This document shows positions 23,373 to 36,140 of a stretch of DNA of 64,000 nt, in pieces. Position numbers and translations under genes: made by a program. Numbering within the stretch: the first letter of the stretch is position 1; each line of letters opens with the position of its first letter. The stretch is taken from positions 3,100,001-3,164,000 of the forward strand of contig JAZAYU010000005.1 in NCBI GenBank assembly GCA_038501625.1. The letters are read 5' to 3'. This DNA is from Corbicula japonica (lineage: Eukaryota > Mollusca > Bivalvia > Venerida > Cyrenidae). The notes under the pieces are model-generated. The model saw only the letters and a list, made by a program, of their open reading frames with translations, did not search any database and was not told the DNA's origin.

Positions 23373-25263
23373 AGACACAGAGTTGCCCCCACTGCTACAA
23401 CAACTTTTGTTACAATGGGCCATAACTCATCTACACATTGTGCTTGATACACTGTGAAAGTTTGAAAGAAGTCTTCCTGATAGTTAGTATGTTGATCTCA
23501 CAAGATTTGGGGGATGCACAGACAGAAAGTTGTAAGGATGAGTGCAACTCTAGATGCCTCCTACTGCATCGGGGCAAAAAAATATGGCTCCCTCATCATG
23601 GGAGAATAAAAAATGGTTTGAGGGCAGGTGGGAGGCCTCTTCCTTGATGACAGACATCTAGGTAGCAATCCGAGCTACACAAACACTAACATGTCAATAG
23701 GTCAAAGCAAATTCAAGTTATTATGCAGTCAGACAACTTTGTTTAGTTTCAAAGCTGTATCTTGAATCGTTAATGAGAAAAACACAACTTTCACAAAAAA
23801 AAGCTTAACAAACATTATAAGAGAAAAGGGGGCAAAACTTTGGCAAAATACAGTCAGGGGTTATGAAACCTGTCCAGGCTTTCTACTGCCTCTTCAGAAA
23901 AAAATAGGGCAAAACTAGGGCATTTTTTGTTTTAAAAGTAGGGCAAATAAGAATTTTTGACATTAAAAAGTAGGGATAAAGTAGGAATTTCCTAACTTTT
24001 TAGTTCAATATTACTATGATAATACAGCAAGATCACTACAAGTTGTGTGCTTCATTTACTGATGCATCTTTATCGTGTGATAGTTAATGTCAATTTATGC
24101 TTTGCTCTTAAACCTATTATCAGGTATCTGGAAGACACTTTTCTGTATATTGTAATGAGTGATTTGAAAGTGTTGCATGTGTGCATTAAACTTCATATAA
24201 TTTTGAGGTTAAATGTAATAGCTACATACACATAATACTAATTAATTAATTAATTGATTAATTTATAGTTTTAGACTGTGATTGAGCATTTTACCATGCA
24301 AATGGAAACATAAATTAAATAAAACAACTTTCTTAACCAAATGAGGGCATTTTAACACATTTTCTGATATTAAATCACTTCATGTGATTACAAAATATTA
24401 ATTTGATTTATAATCAGCTACAATAAATATGCTCAACCAGCATTTTTTTTACTCCAAAGGTAAAAGGTTCCTCTTCTCCTACAATTGGTAAATTTTTGCG
24501 TCGTAAAATCTTGAAATTGGAAAAAAATCAGTCGCAAAGTCAGCCATTTTGGGATTTTTTCTTAATTCATGTAAATAAACACTAGGGATTTTATTCAGCT
24601 TCACCAAGCATCATAAGGTCTGGTTCTTTAACAGGAAACCCTTAAGTGATGTAACTGTGTGTGTTAGTGTTATGCCAGAACTAAGTTACTGCCAATTCAA
24701 TGACTGCCTGTCTATGGAAAAATAATTTCCATTAGCAGGAAAAGTTGAAATTATAATGGAAGGAGGTGGGGGCTGGATTCAGTGTCAGGTTGAGGCAATG
24801 TGTCTTTGTGCTACAGCTACCTTAAGGATAGCTTCTGAGTGGGACTCAATTTGGTTTCCAAATATGTCGGAAGGCTGGATTCAAGTTTAGTTTCAGTCCG
24901 ATTTATGGGGGAAAGTACTGGAGGTTGCTCGATACCGGTACCTACATTCATTGGTTCAAATCGCTCAGACTTGGGACTCGTCGCCAATGGCATGGGATCG
25001 GTTGATATATACCCAAAATCTCGCAACAAAAAGAGTGCCAGTGTTCGTATTTAACGGCTTCCTTTAAATAATCGCTCATTCTAAACATTGTTGTGAAGTT
25101 TGTTAACTATTTTCAGTTTTTTGGAGACTGGTCTTTGCGCTTCAATTTTATACGTAAGAATCAGTCAACTTGCAATTATTGACCATAAACCAGTCTGAAA
25201 AAAGGACTTGTATAAAACACAGACCGGATCAAAGACGTCACATGTCTGTACTTTATTTCATGA
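23373..25263. other. No gene recognised
   Basis: Contains fragments resembling repeat ends (for example 'gatgcctcctactgcatcggggcaaaaaaatatggctccctcatcatgggagaataaaaa' near 23550-23610) and AT-rich sequence. The overlapping 70-codon frames at 24817-25054 lie on opposite strands and neither resembles a known family. Confidence 0.5.
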
Positions 25264-25475
25264 TAACAACTGAGTAAGAGTCTAACCGGAGCGTTGATAA
25301 GAGTTACTCCCCTTTGAACATTAGGGTTTGTGTAAGCGGAACGACATTTCTTGCAAAAAACTCTTTTGTCAATTGGGAAAGTCAAGTACTTTAAATTGGG
25401 AAGACTCCGGTCAGCTTTGGGAATGGTACCATTTTGCGAAAATAGTTAACTAAAGAAGGAAAAAAAACGCTGTCA
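25264..25475 (-). mobile_element. Short repeat element, inverted relative of 17655-18000
   Basis: Read on the minus strand it begins 'cagcgttttttttccttctttagtt' and ends 'ggttagactcttactcagttg', matching the plus-strand copy at 17655 but without that copy's central extra bases. The 69-codon minus-strand frame across it is not shared as an intact frame and is not called. Confidence 0.65.
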
Positions 25476-27010
25476 ACAAAAAAAGAAACATGACACTGCA
25501 TATTTTACCTGTGTTCTCAGAATCTGAATGACAAGCTTTGCGAATTGTGGTTGTAATTGAAAATGTGTTGAACTGTGCATTTTTGGTATTTCTGGGGCAT
25601 GAAACTAGTGTTTTAGTTTTTGGGAGGGTGCAAAAATATAGATTCTGTAAATATATCTCATAGTTATTCAATGTTATAAAGTGTCAGGTTTCTTATTTTG
25701 CTGAGTATAAGTAAAATGATTTTCAACTGACCAAATTAAGCTAAAGCTACTATCCATTCTTCAGTTGTTTGACATAAATAAAAGTTTTCAAATTTTTAAA
25801 CGAATTAAAGGTGACTCTTAAATAAAATTTGGAGAATAATTTGACCAAATTGAATTCGTACCACAAATGAAAATCACGGCTGTCCATCTGTATTTTAACC
25901 TTATTTTTTAAATTTAGAAACATAAATTTGTTGCAACGAAACTTTCTTGAAACAAATTCCCCTTAAATCTTCATAGTTGAAATGAATGAAAAATTGTAAT
26001 TTTACAGATTAAACATGATCATGCAAAGATTTGTCTTTGAATTTTTCTGTTTTCAAGAAAGCTTGAATTTTATATTTTACAGTAAACTGTTTCAAATTGA
26101 CAACAGAACACATAATTTTTACAATGCAAATTGCTTAAAATTTGTATAAACATGTAAATCTTCTTAAACTTCAGGAAAACTAATTTAGTAGAAGTGCATA
26201 CTTTTGGATGACAATTAAGATGGGTCTTTATTGGTGTCTGTATTAAATAACCAAATACTTTGTTCTCTCTCCCTTTTTTTTTTGGTAGTGCCCTAAAGCT
26301 TCTTGACAGCACTCTAACCTTTTAAATTCCTATATACAACACTATCATTAGTTCTTTTAATGCACGAAAAACTTGAATCTTTTGGCCATGATGCGGACTG
26401 ACTGACCAAGGCACCTTGCTTTCAAGGATGGATTTTACCAGTGAAACCATATAAACACATCTGAACTACATTTTGTACTACACTTCAGTGTAATCACAAG
26501 GATATTTATATAGAACTAAAAGATCATATCTAAGTATTACTTTCATTAAACCAAATTTTAAAATTTTTATTCTGAAATGAAAAAATAGGGATATTAGGGC
26601 TGTTTTGGAAAAAAAGGAGGGATCAGATTAAAAAAGTAGGAAAAGTAGAGAGCAATAGAAAGCCTGCCTGTCGTGATAACTGGTATTGTGATGTTGGACA
26701 ACTATGTTAAGTTTCAAAGCTGTACCTTAAACAGTTACTTAAAAAAACACAACTTTCACAAAAAAACTTAACAAAATGTTGACACCCGCCCCCACCCCCC
26801 CCCCCACCCCCAACAACATACCCCAATCTAGTAACCAGGATTTTTCTAAAGAAAGCCTGGTTAAATATGTTTGATCTGTAGGTTGCCAATGGCCAAACTT
26901 CTTTTTTCAGGGAAATAACATAAAGCTGACAGCCAGCTTGAGTAGTATATATACATGTAGCTCCCCTAATCTTTAAATAGTTGATCAAATTAACACAGAA
27001 GTCAACTTAC
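25476..27010. other. No gene recognised; (C)n-rich tract near 26786
   Basis: AT-rich sequence. A short C-rich run ('cccgcccccacccccccccc' type) lies at about 26784-26812, just upstream of the putative minus-strand exon. No other coding signal is seen. Confidence 0.5.
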
Positions 27011-27128
27011 CAATTGATTTTTTTCTTCAACTTCATCCCAAAGATTATCAGAATAAATATGTTGTCTTTATAGTAGGCTACTTGTTGAACCAGGAAAAGC
27101 CGGTCACCAGTTACAATACCACTCACTT
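27011..27128 (-). CDS. Putative internal exon of an unidentified gene
   Basis: On the minus strand a 118-nt segment is framed by a good acceptor ('ttttattttag', AG at 27130-27129) and a consensus donor ('gtaagt', beginning at 27010). One frame is open throughout and reads about 39 residues, including 'SGIVTGDRLFLVQQVAYYKD' and then a hydrophobic-basic stretch with 'FGMKLKKK'. This is a short exon, so chance cannot be excluded. I do not recognise the protein. If real, the rest of the gene lies in other small exons that I could not find. Confidence 0.35.
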
Positions 27129-27130
27129 CT

Positions 27131-29936
27131 AAAATAAAAGATAAAAGACACTATTTATCTCTTAAACATTTCATAGAGGAAGTTTTAAAGGCACTTGAGT
27201 ATGACAAATGTCATCAAAGGGGCAGTAACCTATGCCATAATGAAGTTTTTAGTATTACAAGAAAATGCAACTGTGGTTTTTTTCAGAATCCCACAGTTTT
27301 GCTAGGTTGGTGCAAATTGTGTAAACATGCACACACCCGTCAACCGGCAGAGCCAGAAGCAGACACGCTAAGTTTTTTCATACTTGACAGCTGCGTAAGT
27401 AATTATCATTTTCGCTAGTTTTGATTAACTCTTGGAAAGAAATATCGGCTGATTTTTAAAGCTAAATGAATTCTGCACATATCCGTTGATTTCTGAAGTG
27501 GAAGAAGGGATAATAAACATTTCATCGCGATTTAAATACGGAAGTTTGTGATGAAATCTTGAAGTTCTTCGTTTTATAGCAAAATGCTCCATAGATCTGA
27601 AAATCTGCATAAATCTGTAAGCACTATTGGAAAATTGAATCATTCCCCTGGCAATATGCAAAATATTAGCACAAACAGACTTAACAAATTCGCAAGGGCT
27701 TAGTGAACAGAGCTGGGGTATAGAAATAGGCAGGTCCATGGAGCAGTAAGCTAATTTATAGGTGGGGACCAGGAGCAGATAAAATCGAGTACGGAAAATC
27801 GTTTGATGTATTGCTTTTACACTATTTTACGTCTTCAACAATAAAATTTCGTTGCCATACAGTGATAGTATTGTCCGTCCGTATGTCTGTATACATTGTA
27901 TGTCATAAATATACAGAAATCTTTTCTAGAGGAGATTTGTAAGCTTGTTTTGCATGAACTCTCATTATTTAACTAAATTATCACTTTTTATTCAGTTTTT
28001 AAGCCTTAGTATACATGTATGTTTGCGACTGGATAATTTTAACGACTTCAAACTATGACAGCATTTTGAAATAGTGTACTTCATTTAACATTGAATTTAC
28101 CAGTCTGTGTCTTTAAAACAGGGTTAGGCATCATTTGGTCACCGAGGTGAATGAGATATAAACACGATAGGGTATTATCAGCTTTAGTCGAAACATAAAA
28201 AATAAGATCTAGACTTAATTTCGACTAGTCACTACCTCTGTACAATACAGCTTTTACCACGGAAGAAAAAAACATTCTTCAATGATTTCAAATAAAGATT
28301 TTATACCATTAGTTATCAAACTTCTTCTGGGAATACTTTCACGATATCTTCTTTTTTCCTGAGATTTTTAATGTTTATAGAAATTATAGATATTCTGTTT
28401 AAAACAAAAGTTGAATGGCTGACGACCAGGTAACCCCAGGTAGTGTTTCAACTTATTTCTTTATCGATTTCTTTAAACAAAACAAAACTGATGACGCTTA
28501 ATATGTTTATAGAAGTACATTGTATTTGGGTTTTTTTCTGTACGTTTGGTAGCTTTTAGTTTTGGTTAAATTTGCGATGAAGTGTAACCTAGTTGTTGAC
28601 ATTTGCGAACTAGACAATTTCCAATAATGAAGCACAAAAACGCATTTTCTGTTGCTAAAACAGGAATTATAAAATTAAAACCGGTAATCACCAGCTCGAG
28701 CAACTATAACAAATTTGAGAAAAACGGCCATGCCTTGTGTACAGTGTCTAGCACAGTTATGTACGGAGTGTAAATGAAAAGTTGTCTGCGAGTGTTCCAT
28801 GTAAAGTAGGTAACTAATTCAATTTTCTGCCAAAATAACCTCAGTACCTGAGCATACACATACACATTAAGATTGAACAATACAAAACCTCTAGTAAATC
28901 TCTGCTTCCTGATTTCCCGTAAGCATTTCTTTTCACCAATTTGAAAATGTCCATATATGCAAAAATTACTTAATTGAAAGTATTTTCAAAGTTTAACTCT
29001 GAACATTTTTCTAATCTGATTTTCCAAATCTTTTCAGATTTCAGGACGATTATGTTGTTTTCTTAAAATACAGGAACTTTTTATAAAGACTGCATTTTCC
29101 TTTAATTTCAATCTCTCAAAAAAGATAATCCAAGTAGAACAATCCAAGCCTTAATACTCGGAGTGCAAACTCAGTCAATCATAGACGCCAAAAGCCTTTA
29201 ACAAACACATCAATTCCCAAATAATGATACAAATGCACTTCCAATTTTGTTTTTTAGTATTGATTGCAGCTCAGAATTTCCATGAAAAACAAAGTTCAAT
29301 TACTATCATTATTGTTACAGTTGCATGAAAGTCAACAATATTTTAATTGATTTTTGCCTCTTCCTACCATTTAAGCCAAAAAGCAATAACACTGAGCTGA
29401 ACATGCAATATTCACCAACTCTTTGAAAATCTATACACTGAAAATCTACTATTGATACTGATAGCCATTAAATGACAAGAGAGATGTCAGACAGTCTTGA
29501 AGAGGATAGGGAAGAGTCTTGTTGAAGGAAAGTTAAAGTTCCAAAACAGAAACCAGCTCTCTGATCTGCAATCTAACTCGTTGTAATTAACCACAGTCTC
29601 AGAACTGACCAATGGGAAGCTTGATAAGAGGCTGGTTGCCATGCTCAGTGTTTACACCTAGAGACCAGACTTACGAATAGACTGAAAGGGATATGGGCAA
29701 ATACATGTATATGAACTTTCAAACAATGTTTGTTAAAAACTGTAAAAGGGTGTCCAGATGTCAGATTACATGGCAGAATTTGGTAAAAGACAACTACTTT
29801 AGCCCGAGTAACTAACTGCTTTCTTATTGTTATTGAGATATGTGCAAAGTTTGCAACTATGCAACTAATATGAACAAGCATTTTAATTCATTAAATTTAT
29901 ATCCCTCGCCCAGTAATGAATATTGCTCTACACACA
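27131..29936. other. No gene recognised
   Basis: Mostly unique AT-rich sequence, which would be intron if the exon at 27011 is real. The 104-codon minus-strand frame at 27425-27739 begins with ATG but has no recognisable domain and no splice framing. I regard it as unproven. Confidence 0.45.
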
Positions 29937-30440
29937 TAATACATAACTTATCAAGGGCAATAACACTATGTTGAAGGGTCTGACCGGAACAAGACAATGA
30001 TATGAGAATGGTATTGATGGTTCCCACAAAGTTTTGTTAAAATTCAACCAGCAGTTGCAGAGAAATAGTGCGTAAAACAAATACTATATGCATACTGCAT
30101 AACTTATCAAGGGCTATAACTCTGTGTTAAAGGGTCTGACCGGAACAAGACAACAAAATGCTCATCTCCTCTTGGTATTGATGGTTCCCAGTTTTTCGTT
30201 GAAATCCAGCCAGCAGTTGCAGAGAAATAGCATGAAAAGAATACTGCTCTATATGAATACTGCATATTATCAAAAGGCAAAAAAACAAAGTTTTTATTAA
30301 ATTTTTTGAAATACAGCCAGCGCTTGCAGAGAAATAGCACAGAATGAAATTCGGACGGAGAACACCAAAACAATATCCCCCTTCCAATTTCATTGGCTTG
30401 GGATAAAAAAAACGGCCCATAACTCTGCCCAAATTAAAAT
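29937..30440 (-). repeat. Three imperfect direct repeats of about 155 bp
   Basis: Units at about 29940-30075, 30097-30235 and 30250-30345 share 'cataacttatcaagggc', 'gggtctgaccggaacaagacaa' and 'ccagccagcagttgcagagaaatag'. The minus-strand frames of 88 and 116 codons here are translations of the repeat. Confidence 0.75.
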
Positions 30441-30924
30441 AAATTGAGCAAAACTTCCTGAATATAATTATATACACAACTAGGCTTACTTGTCTGGCCT
30501 GAAGCTGAGAGAGAAGTCATTTCATTAATTAAATTTGTCAAACACTTAGCCTCCTGACTATTCCATATACAAAAAGTAATCAGTTTATATTCACATGGAA
30601 AATACAGGCAAATGGATTTTCTAGAAAAACTCCAACACCATATCAATCACAACAACAAGATAGTAATTGCTTCAATAGGAAAACCCGGCAAAAATCTAAT
30701 TTGTATCTGATCTCAAAATATAAAATAAAACAATAAACAGAAATTTTTATTGTTCTTAGATTGATTAGGCATCTATCAGCCATTAAAAGCCAAACAATTG
30801 TTGAGACTGTCTAAACTAGTTCCTTCATCAAATATTTATCAAGTTTTACTTTACAATTAGTTTAACTGAGGCCAGGTCAAAGGAAAGATCTAAAATAAGA
30901 CAGCAATTATTTTTAGCTGATTTC
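30441..30924. other. No gene recognised
   Basis: AT-rich sequence without exon-like signals. Confidence 0.45.
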
Positions 30925-31335
30925 TCATTGTGACAGCAACATCTAAGCATTTACTCTCAGTGTGCTCTCAATGTGACACCAACATCTTATCATTTACTCC
31001 CAGTGTGCTCTCACTGTGACAGCAACATCCCAGCATATACTCTCAATGTACTCTCATTGTGATAGCAACATCTCAGCAATTACTCTCAGTGTGCTATCAC
31101 TGTGACAGCAACATCTCAGCTTTAACTATCACATCTCAGCATTTACTATCAAAGTGCCCCCACTGTGACAGCAACATCTCAGCATTTACTCTCAGTGTGC
31201 TCTCACTGTGACAGCAACATCTCAGCTTTAACTATCACATCTCAGCATTTACTATCAAAGTGCCCTAACTGTGACAGCAACATGTCAGCATTTACTATCA
31301 GTGTGCTCACATTGTGACAGCAACATTACAGCATT
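30925..31335 (+). repeat. Minisatellite of about 42-60 bp units
   Basis: Units contain 'tgtgacagcaacatctcagcatttactctcagtgtgctctcac' with substitutions. Two longer units insert a second 'tttaactatcacatctcagc' segment (about 31110 and 31220). Roughly nine units are seen. The 74-codon frame starting at 31271 begins in the array and is not credible. Confidence 0.85.
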
Positions 31336-31336
31336 T

Positions 31337-32061
31337 ACAGTGGTATCATTTAATTTCCCTGGCACGAAATTTCTTGCAATCGCCAAAAAAGACTGTTTCG
31401 CGTGGATGTTAATTCGCACAGATCCAATTTTTAAACCAAAAAATATTATTAACGATATTTTACCTACCCGTTATCAATACCTATTGTTTATTTAAACACG
31501 CGAGCTACATTGTAATCATGTGTCAGTTGGCCCCCTGTCAATTACCACTTCCTTTGTTAGTCAATTATCGGACCGCTGTTTATTCGGCTCTGCTTATTGA
31601 CAGGGGACCCGTTTGATCCATCTATCTGCACCATTCAAATCATAATTGACATGTCTAAATTGTCAATTAATTGCAAAAAAAGTTTCTAAAACAAGTGTTG
31701 ATAAATTAAAAATGAGATGACAACGATACTGTTTTGTAAAACATGACCTGACCTAAATGGACGGACTAAATTGTCGTTTTAGTTTTGAAGTAACATTAAA
31801 CATATTCCAAAAGAAACTCGACAGTTATAACTAATTTTGTTTTCTTTATTAACATAATTATTTGATGCTTCAAATTTCTATCAAATAGCGATACGGGCAA
31901 CTATATATAAAGTGTAGGAACATTCAGACAAAGCACGTTTCGGATATGTATGTGTAACTTTTTTGTTAAATTTTAGCTTAGGGTTTAAATTCGCGCACTC
32001 AGTCCCGAGCACGAAATACGTGAGAATTAAGCCATCGCTAAATAAAATCGTATCACAGTAC
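31337..32061. mobile_element. Possible MITE with diverged inverted ends
   Basis: The left end 'acagtggtatcatttaatttccctggcacgaaattt' and the inverted right end 'actgtgatacgattttatttagc..cacgtatttcgtgctcggg' are related, with shared 'gcacgaaat' words near 31361 and 32010. The arms are diverged, so I cannot fix the exact ends or a target duplication. The sequence type ('aatttcgcg' words) recurs at 20.7 and 41.15 kb. Confidence 0.4.
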
Positions 32062-32837
32062 TATTTATGATTAATTATCTTTTCTTATTTTTGTCTTTTT
32101 CCTTTTATATTTTATTAAAACCAGTCTATCAATAATTACATAATTTCTCCTTTTGGTAAGTTTTTATCGGCAAAAATGTTAAATCATAGTACAATGGCAA
32201 TGAGAAATTGACCAAGATATCTACTATTTTCAGTTCAAGGGATCGAAAAAAGAAGGGGTCTCATTTCAGGGGGTACAGCCTAAATGGTGGCTGCCGTACT
32301 TTAAGCGAGGAATTCGGTGGCTGCTTTCCAATATGGCGGATAAAATCGTAAAGTTTTGATACATGTGCGGATATTTTCACACGATAAGCACATTACATTC
32401 AAATATTTCCTTTAATGACATATCCCATTCGGATCTACGATGTTTACGCTTGACTCGGTTTTTTATTTGAGCTTCCTAGCTGTCCTAACAAAAAAGTTAT
32501 TGAAACAAAACCTTGCAAGGTTTGTTGTGTACTTTTTATTGTCCCTCGCGAAAATGTGTTGTGTTTTCAATATATGCTGGACACATGCCCGAATGGAACA
32601 TGTTTACACCAAAATGGATTGTTTTAATTTTCTGGAAAAATATATCCATGAGAAAATGTTCTATCGCCAAAGAATTAAGGTTTAAGCTTAATTCCTGTGG
32701 CTGATGTACTTTTAAGCCCAATTTGGTGGCTGCTGTCAAGTAATCTCCTAAAAGAGCCGTACCGTTCCGTACTCCCACTAAAACAAAACGTTGAAGGTCA
32801 TGTGTCGAGACAAAACTAGGCTTTTTGGTGCATTTTT
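32062..32837. other. No gene recognised
   Basis: Holds several 'ggtggctgc' words near 32285-32320 and 32698-32735. Two overlapping plus-strand frames and one minus-strand frame (60-81 codons) at 32440-32778 conflict with each other. None has a known domain. Confidence 0.4.
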
Positions 32838-32982
32838 GTCTGAGGACACATTCCAGTTTTTGTTTTATTTCTTAAATGTCTGGTTTCAAAACAACACAAA
32901 TTTCTTCAAGGCGGTGTTGTGTGGTCAGGTTGAGGATGGGGGGCATGACTTGTGTTCCTACCTTTAAGGTTGAGGGAGGGAG
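32838..32982 (-). mobile_element. Inverted copy of the minisatellite-bearing element
   Basis: The reverse complement of this segment matches 23229-23372 almost base for base but carries only about one and a half of the 44-bp units. It ends abruptly at 'tctgaggac' on the left and near 'gggaggacc' on the right. It may be what a copy looks like before array growth, or after array loss. Confidence 0.8.
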
Positions 32983-33119
32983 GACCATCAATAGTCTTCA
33001 GCATTTTCTTATTGTAAGTTACATGTACATAAGCAATAATGGTGTAAGTGACCAAATGTTTAAAATGACAGCTTATTAACCCATTCCTGTACAGACACAC
33101 CTTTATTGCTAGGGCGAAC

Positions 33120-33247
33120 AGTTTAGATCCAGATCAGCCGGCACATCCGTATAATAATGTATTGGACCTTTTGTGTGATTTGTTTGCTGACTCGATTGAA
33201 GGAAAACACCCACAGATGATGTCAGCTAGTAAAATAATTACAGCAAG
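33120..33247 (+). CDS. Putative exon ending at a consensus donor, unidentified gene
   Basis: A plus-strand frame stays open up to a strong donor 'aag|gtgagt' (GT at 33248) and reads 'DLLCDLFADSIEGKHPQMMS' shortly before it. Its upstream limit is uncertain: a possible acceptor 'attgctag' precedes 33112, but 'gatccagatcagccggcacatccg' at 33127 looks like a dispersed repeat word, so the exon may begin later. Spliced to the acceptor at 35361, the frame ends seven residues on. I do not recognise the product. Confidence 0.3.
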
Positions 33248-33451
33248 GTGAGTATTGATTTTTACGAGAAAATATGACAAAATAATCACACAAAAGTAGT
33301 TTTAATTATAAAATCCTTTAAATTGCCCTAAAACACCAAAATACTTTCAGGAAAAAGACAGACTGAATTTCCATTTGTGAATTATGATGCTAAAATAAAA
33401 TCAATGAATTGTGATTTGTGTCAGATACATGTAGTCAGGCCTCCTACCGTA

Positions 33452-35321
33452 CAGCTCGGGTGTCTTTTACATTTTTCACCCGTTCACCGCGTTAAAAAAT
33501 CAGTCCGGGTGGAAATTCACCGCGAATATGTCCTTCCGACGCGGCGATTTCCGGGTGATTTGCCGTGATTTGCGGCGATAATTCTGCAGTCATTCTCGCT
33601 CTTCTCGTGTTCATCGTCAGCAGTTTAGCTTCAGGGTCGTTCGCGGGGGATCGCTGTGAAAAATCTTTCGAGAAAAGAGTGTTAATTAACAATTAAAATG
33701 TAGTTTTTTAAATGTAAAACATTTTTTCTTTAACCAATTTGAACGTAATATTGTATCAAAATAATGTAAAAATTTTAGTCGCGTAATCGGACGTGCCGAT
33801 TCATCAGCATCAAACAAAAAAAAATTTGTTTGTTTGCGTATCTTCTGTGAAAATATCGAGTTTCTTAATAAATGTAATAGCTTTTTAATATAACAGAGCT
33901 TGGTTTTATCACCGACGCCTGATTTTTGCAAACTGACATAAATTAGTCAATAACTATTTTGAAAGTGCTTACCTGTTGAAGCTTGGTGTTAATTAATCCA
34001 TATAAAACACAAATTATCAACAGCTTTGTTGATTGCCAAACAAAAGTGACACACTACTCAATGACAAATCAACTCCATTTTGAATGCAATGAGTAAGTCG
34101 TGAACACAAACATTGTTTATTTAAATAACATTTGTCACAGGCATATGCTATCAATTTCCAGCATGTTTTGATTATACAATGTACAACTCTAATTTGTTTC
34201 AAGCAATCTTAATTTTTTGTTGAGAGTTGACAAATAAGTCAATCTGTTAAGAATAAAGAAAGCCGACGTTTGATCAATAGTTTTTTTTACCCAACACGGC
34301 ACCTTTGATCTCGGAAAATCAGTATTACTCGTCGGCGTTCTTTTTGAAGTTAATAAACAGAAGTGATGATGAAATATACAATGCTGATCACACAGGTGTT
34401 CAAACAGGTGTTGATTGCTCATAAATAAAGATGTTTTAGGAAGGGATTGGGGAAAAATACTGATGAGATGGATTTTATACATGTAGCTAATGTACTTGGC
34501 TGTTATATTTTCACTGTTATTTATTTTCTCAGCATGTTCGCAGTAATTATTAAAAAGAATATTATACATTTATCTTTCATCAAAATAACAAGTAAGGGAA
34601 ACGATAAGGTAAGATTGACACAATTTTTATTCACTTTTCTCTCTCGATAATGATCTATTATTTCCAGTTTACTGTGTGTTTCAACCGCATTTATACTCGT
34701 ATTTTAAATGACATCAGGAATCTTTATCATCATGATAAAGATTCCTGATGACATTGAATTCCAATCTGAGGCATAAATACTCTACTTGTCGATGAATTCT
34801 TATAATTTGCCATAAAATAATTAACAATTTAATAACCGCTGTTCAATTTTTAAATGAGATTACTCATTCTAAAAGATTTTTTTGTAATGTTTGCAAGCTA
34901 GTTATTTTGCAATGACCGTGACAACATACCACTTAGAAGCATAATTGGCAGCAATTTGCGGGGCATGCACAAAGGTGTTTATGTCAACACGGAAGGTTTG
35001 AAAACTCAAGTGTTTCAAATAATGGACAATATAATAATATGTGCATTGATCAAGTTTAAGTCTTTTCTTTGATACGAAAATACGAACAACATATTTCTTT
35101 TTACATTTGTAAATAAATAAATTCGGAAGAATGTCTTTAAATCGCAGGTAAATCTTCACTGCGATTCGCGCTGATAAATCGCGGCAAATCACCGTGATTT
35201 TCTTGTCAAGTGATCGCGGTGGCAAGATCGACGATCACCCGTGATCACCCGAAAAAAATTGGATGTCGCGTTGACCCTGAAACGCGGTGATGGGTGAAAA
35301 ATGTAAATGACACCCGACCTG
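33452..35321. mobile_element. 1.87-kb non-autonomous TIR transposon, TA-flanked
   Basis: The left end is 'cagctcgggtgtcttttacatttttcacc' and the inverted right end is 'caggtcgggtgtcatttacatttttcacc'. TA sits at 33450-33451 and 35322-35323. Related subterminal sequence ('gtgatttgccgtgatttgcggcgat' against an inverted match near 35165-35200) extends the arms to about 180 bp. Interior frames (107 and 126 codons, minus strand) show no transposase motif. It lies inside the putative intron between the exons at 33120 and 35361. Confidence 0.75.
34712..34750. repeat. Perfect 19-bp-arm palindrome with 1-nt centre
   Basis: Arm 34712-34730 ('catcaggaatctttatcat') is exactly complementary to 34732-34750, with a single C between them. 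It lies in the middle of the TIR element at 33452-35321. Confidence 0.95.
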
Positions 35322-35360
35322 TACTGTATATATTTACAACTGGTTTTTTTTATATTGTAG

Positions 35361-35525
35361 AACACAAGACCTCTGTTGGTGATGCAAGTGCCAGCAACAG
35401 ATGCAGACAGGTTTCATTGGGAAAAAGTGGGGTTGCTGTCCGAAGTGCCAAGGCAAATTTACATTTTCTGCCACAGAAATACCTTGCCATATTTATTATT
35501 GTCATTTTTTATAGAATAAAATAGA
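35361..35525 (+). CDS. Putative terminal exon with poly(A) signal
   Basis: A pyrimidine-rich tract and acceptor 'tttttttatattgtag' end at 35360, followed by a GC-richer, exon-like stretch and an AATAAA signal at 35515-35520. In the phase set by the donor at 33247 the coding part ends at a TGA after about seven codons, leaving mostly 3' untranslated sequence. In another phase a 55-codon frame runs to a TAG at 35522. Both readings are weak and the gene is unidentified. Confidence 0.3.
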
Positions 35526-36140
35526 TTAAATAATCAGTATTGTTGTTTTATTATATGTATGGGTGTATAAGAGAAAATAAGAGCTATTTGGTAAAAACCC
35601 GACCGACCGCCTTAGTCACTTCTCCCTGTTACTGAAATCTTCTCCCTAAATTTCCAGGAGGGAGAAGTCACTTCTCCCTAAAATTTGCTCCTAGCTTAAT
35701 CGCTGAATGTTAAAAAAAACTTTTAAAGTATGTGTTTTTGATTTTAACTATTATTCTTTTACCGCTATAATGCAGGGTGAGTACATTTTGTGAAGGCGAG
35801 TAAATTTGTAGGATCACTAGCCTGTTGGGCGAATGACCCTGAAAAAATTCCTTCTAGGCCTATCACTAATGGTGAAAATGTAACAGAACAATAGCAAACA
35901 TGTTTCTCCCAGTGACTACACAAGGAAAATTTGACATTCATGTTTGCATTGTTTATAACTATTGTTCTAGTAAAGTTTATTGAACAAAATTCTAAGACAT
36001 TGTTAACCTTGATATAGATAACCTTCCTGTGACTGAAGTTTAATACTATGGTGGATAATTTGGAAGTTTTTACAACAGCTTCCTGTTTTCGACCGGCCCC
36101 GGAAAATAAGTAAAACACGGATACTATCGCGTAATTTCCG
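35526..36140. other. No gene recognised upstream of the transposase gene
   Basis: A 161-codon minus-strand frame (35765-36250) overlaps the likely promoter and first exon of the plus-strand transposase gene. It has no recognisable domain and I treat it as a shadow. Repeated 'ttctccct' words near 35625-35680 are the only other structure. Confidence 0.4.

Noticed and set aside
27425..27739. 104-codon minus-strand frame
   Set aside because: ATG start but no recognisable domain, no splice context and no poly(A) signal; frames of this length are expected by chance in 64 kb.
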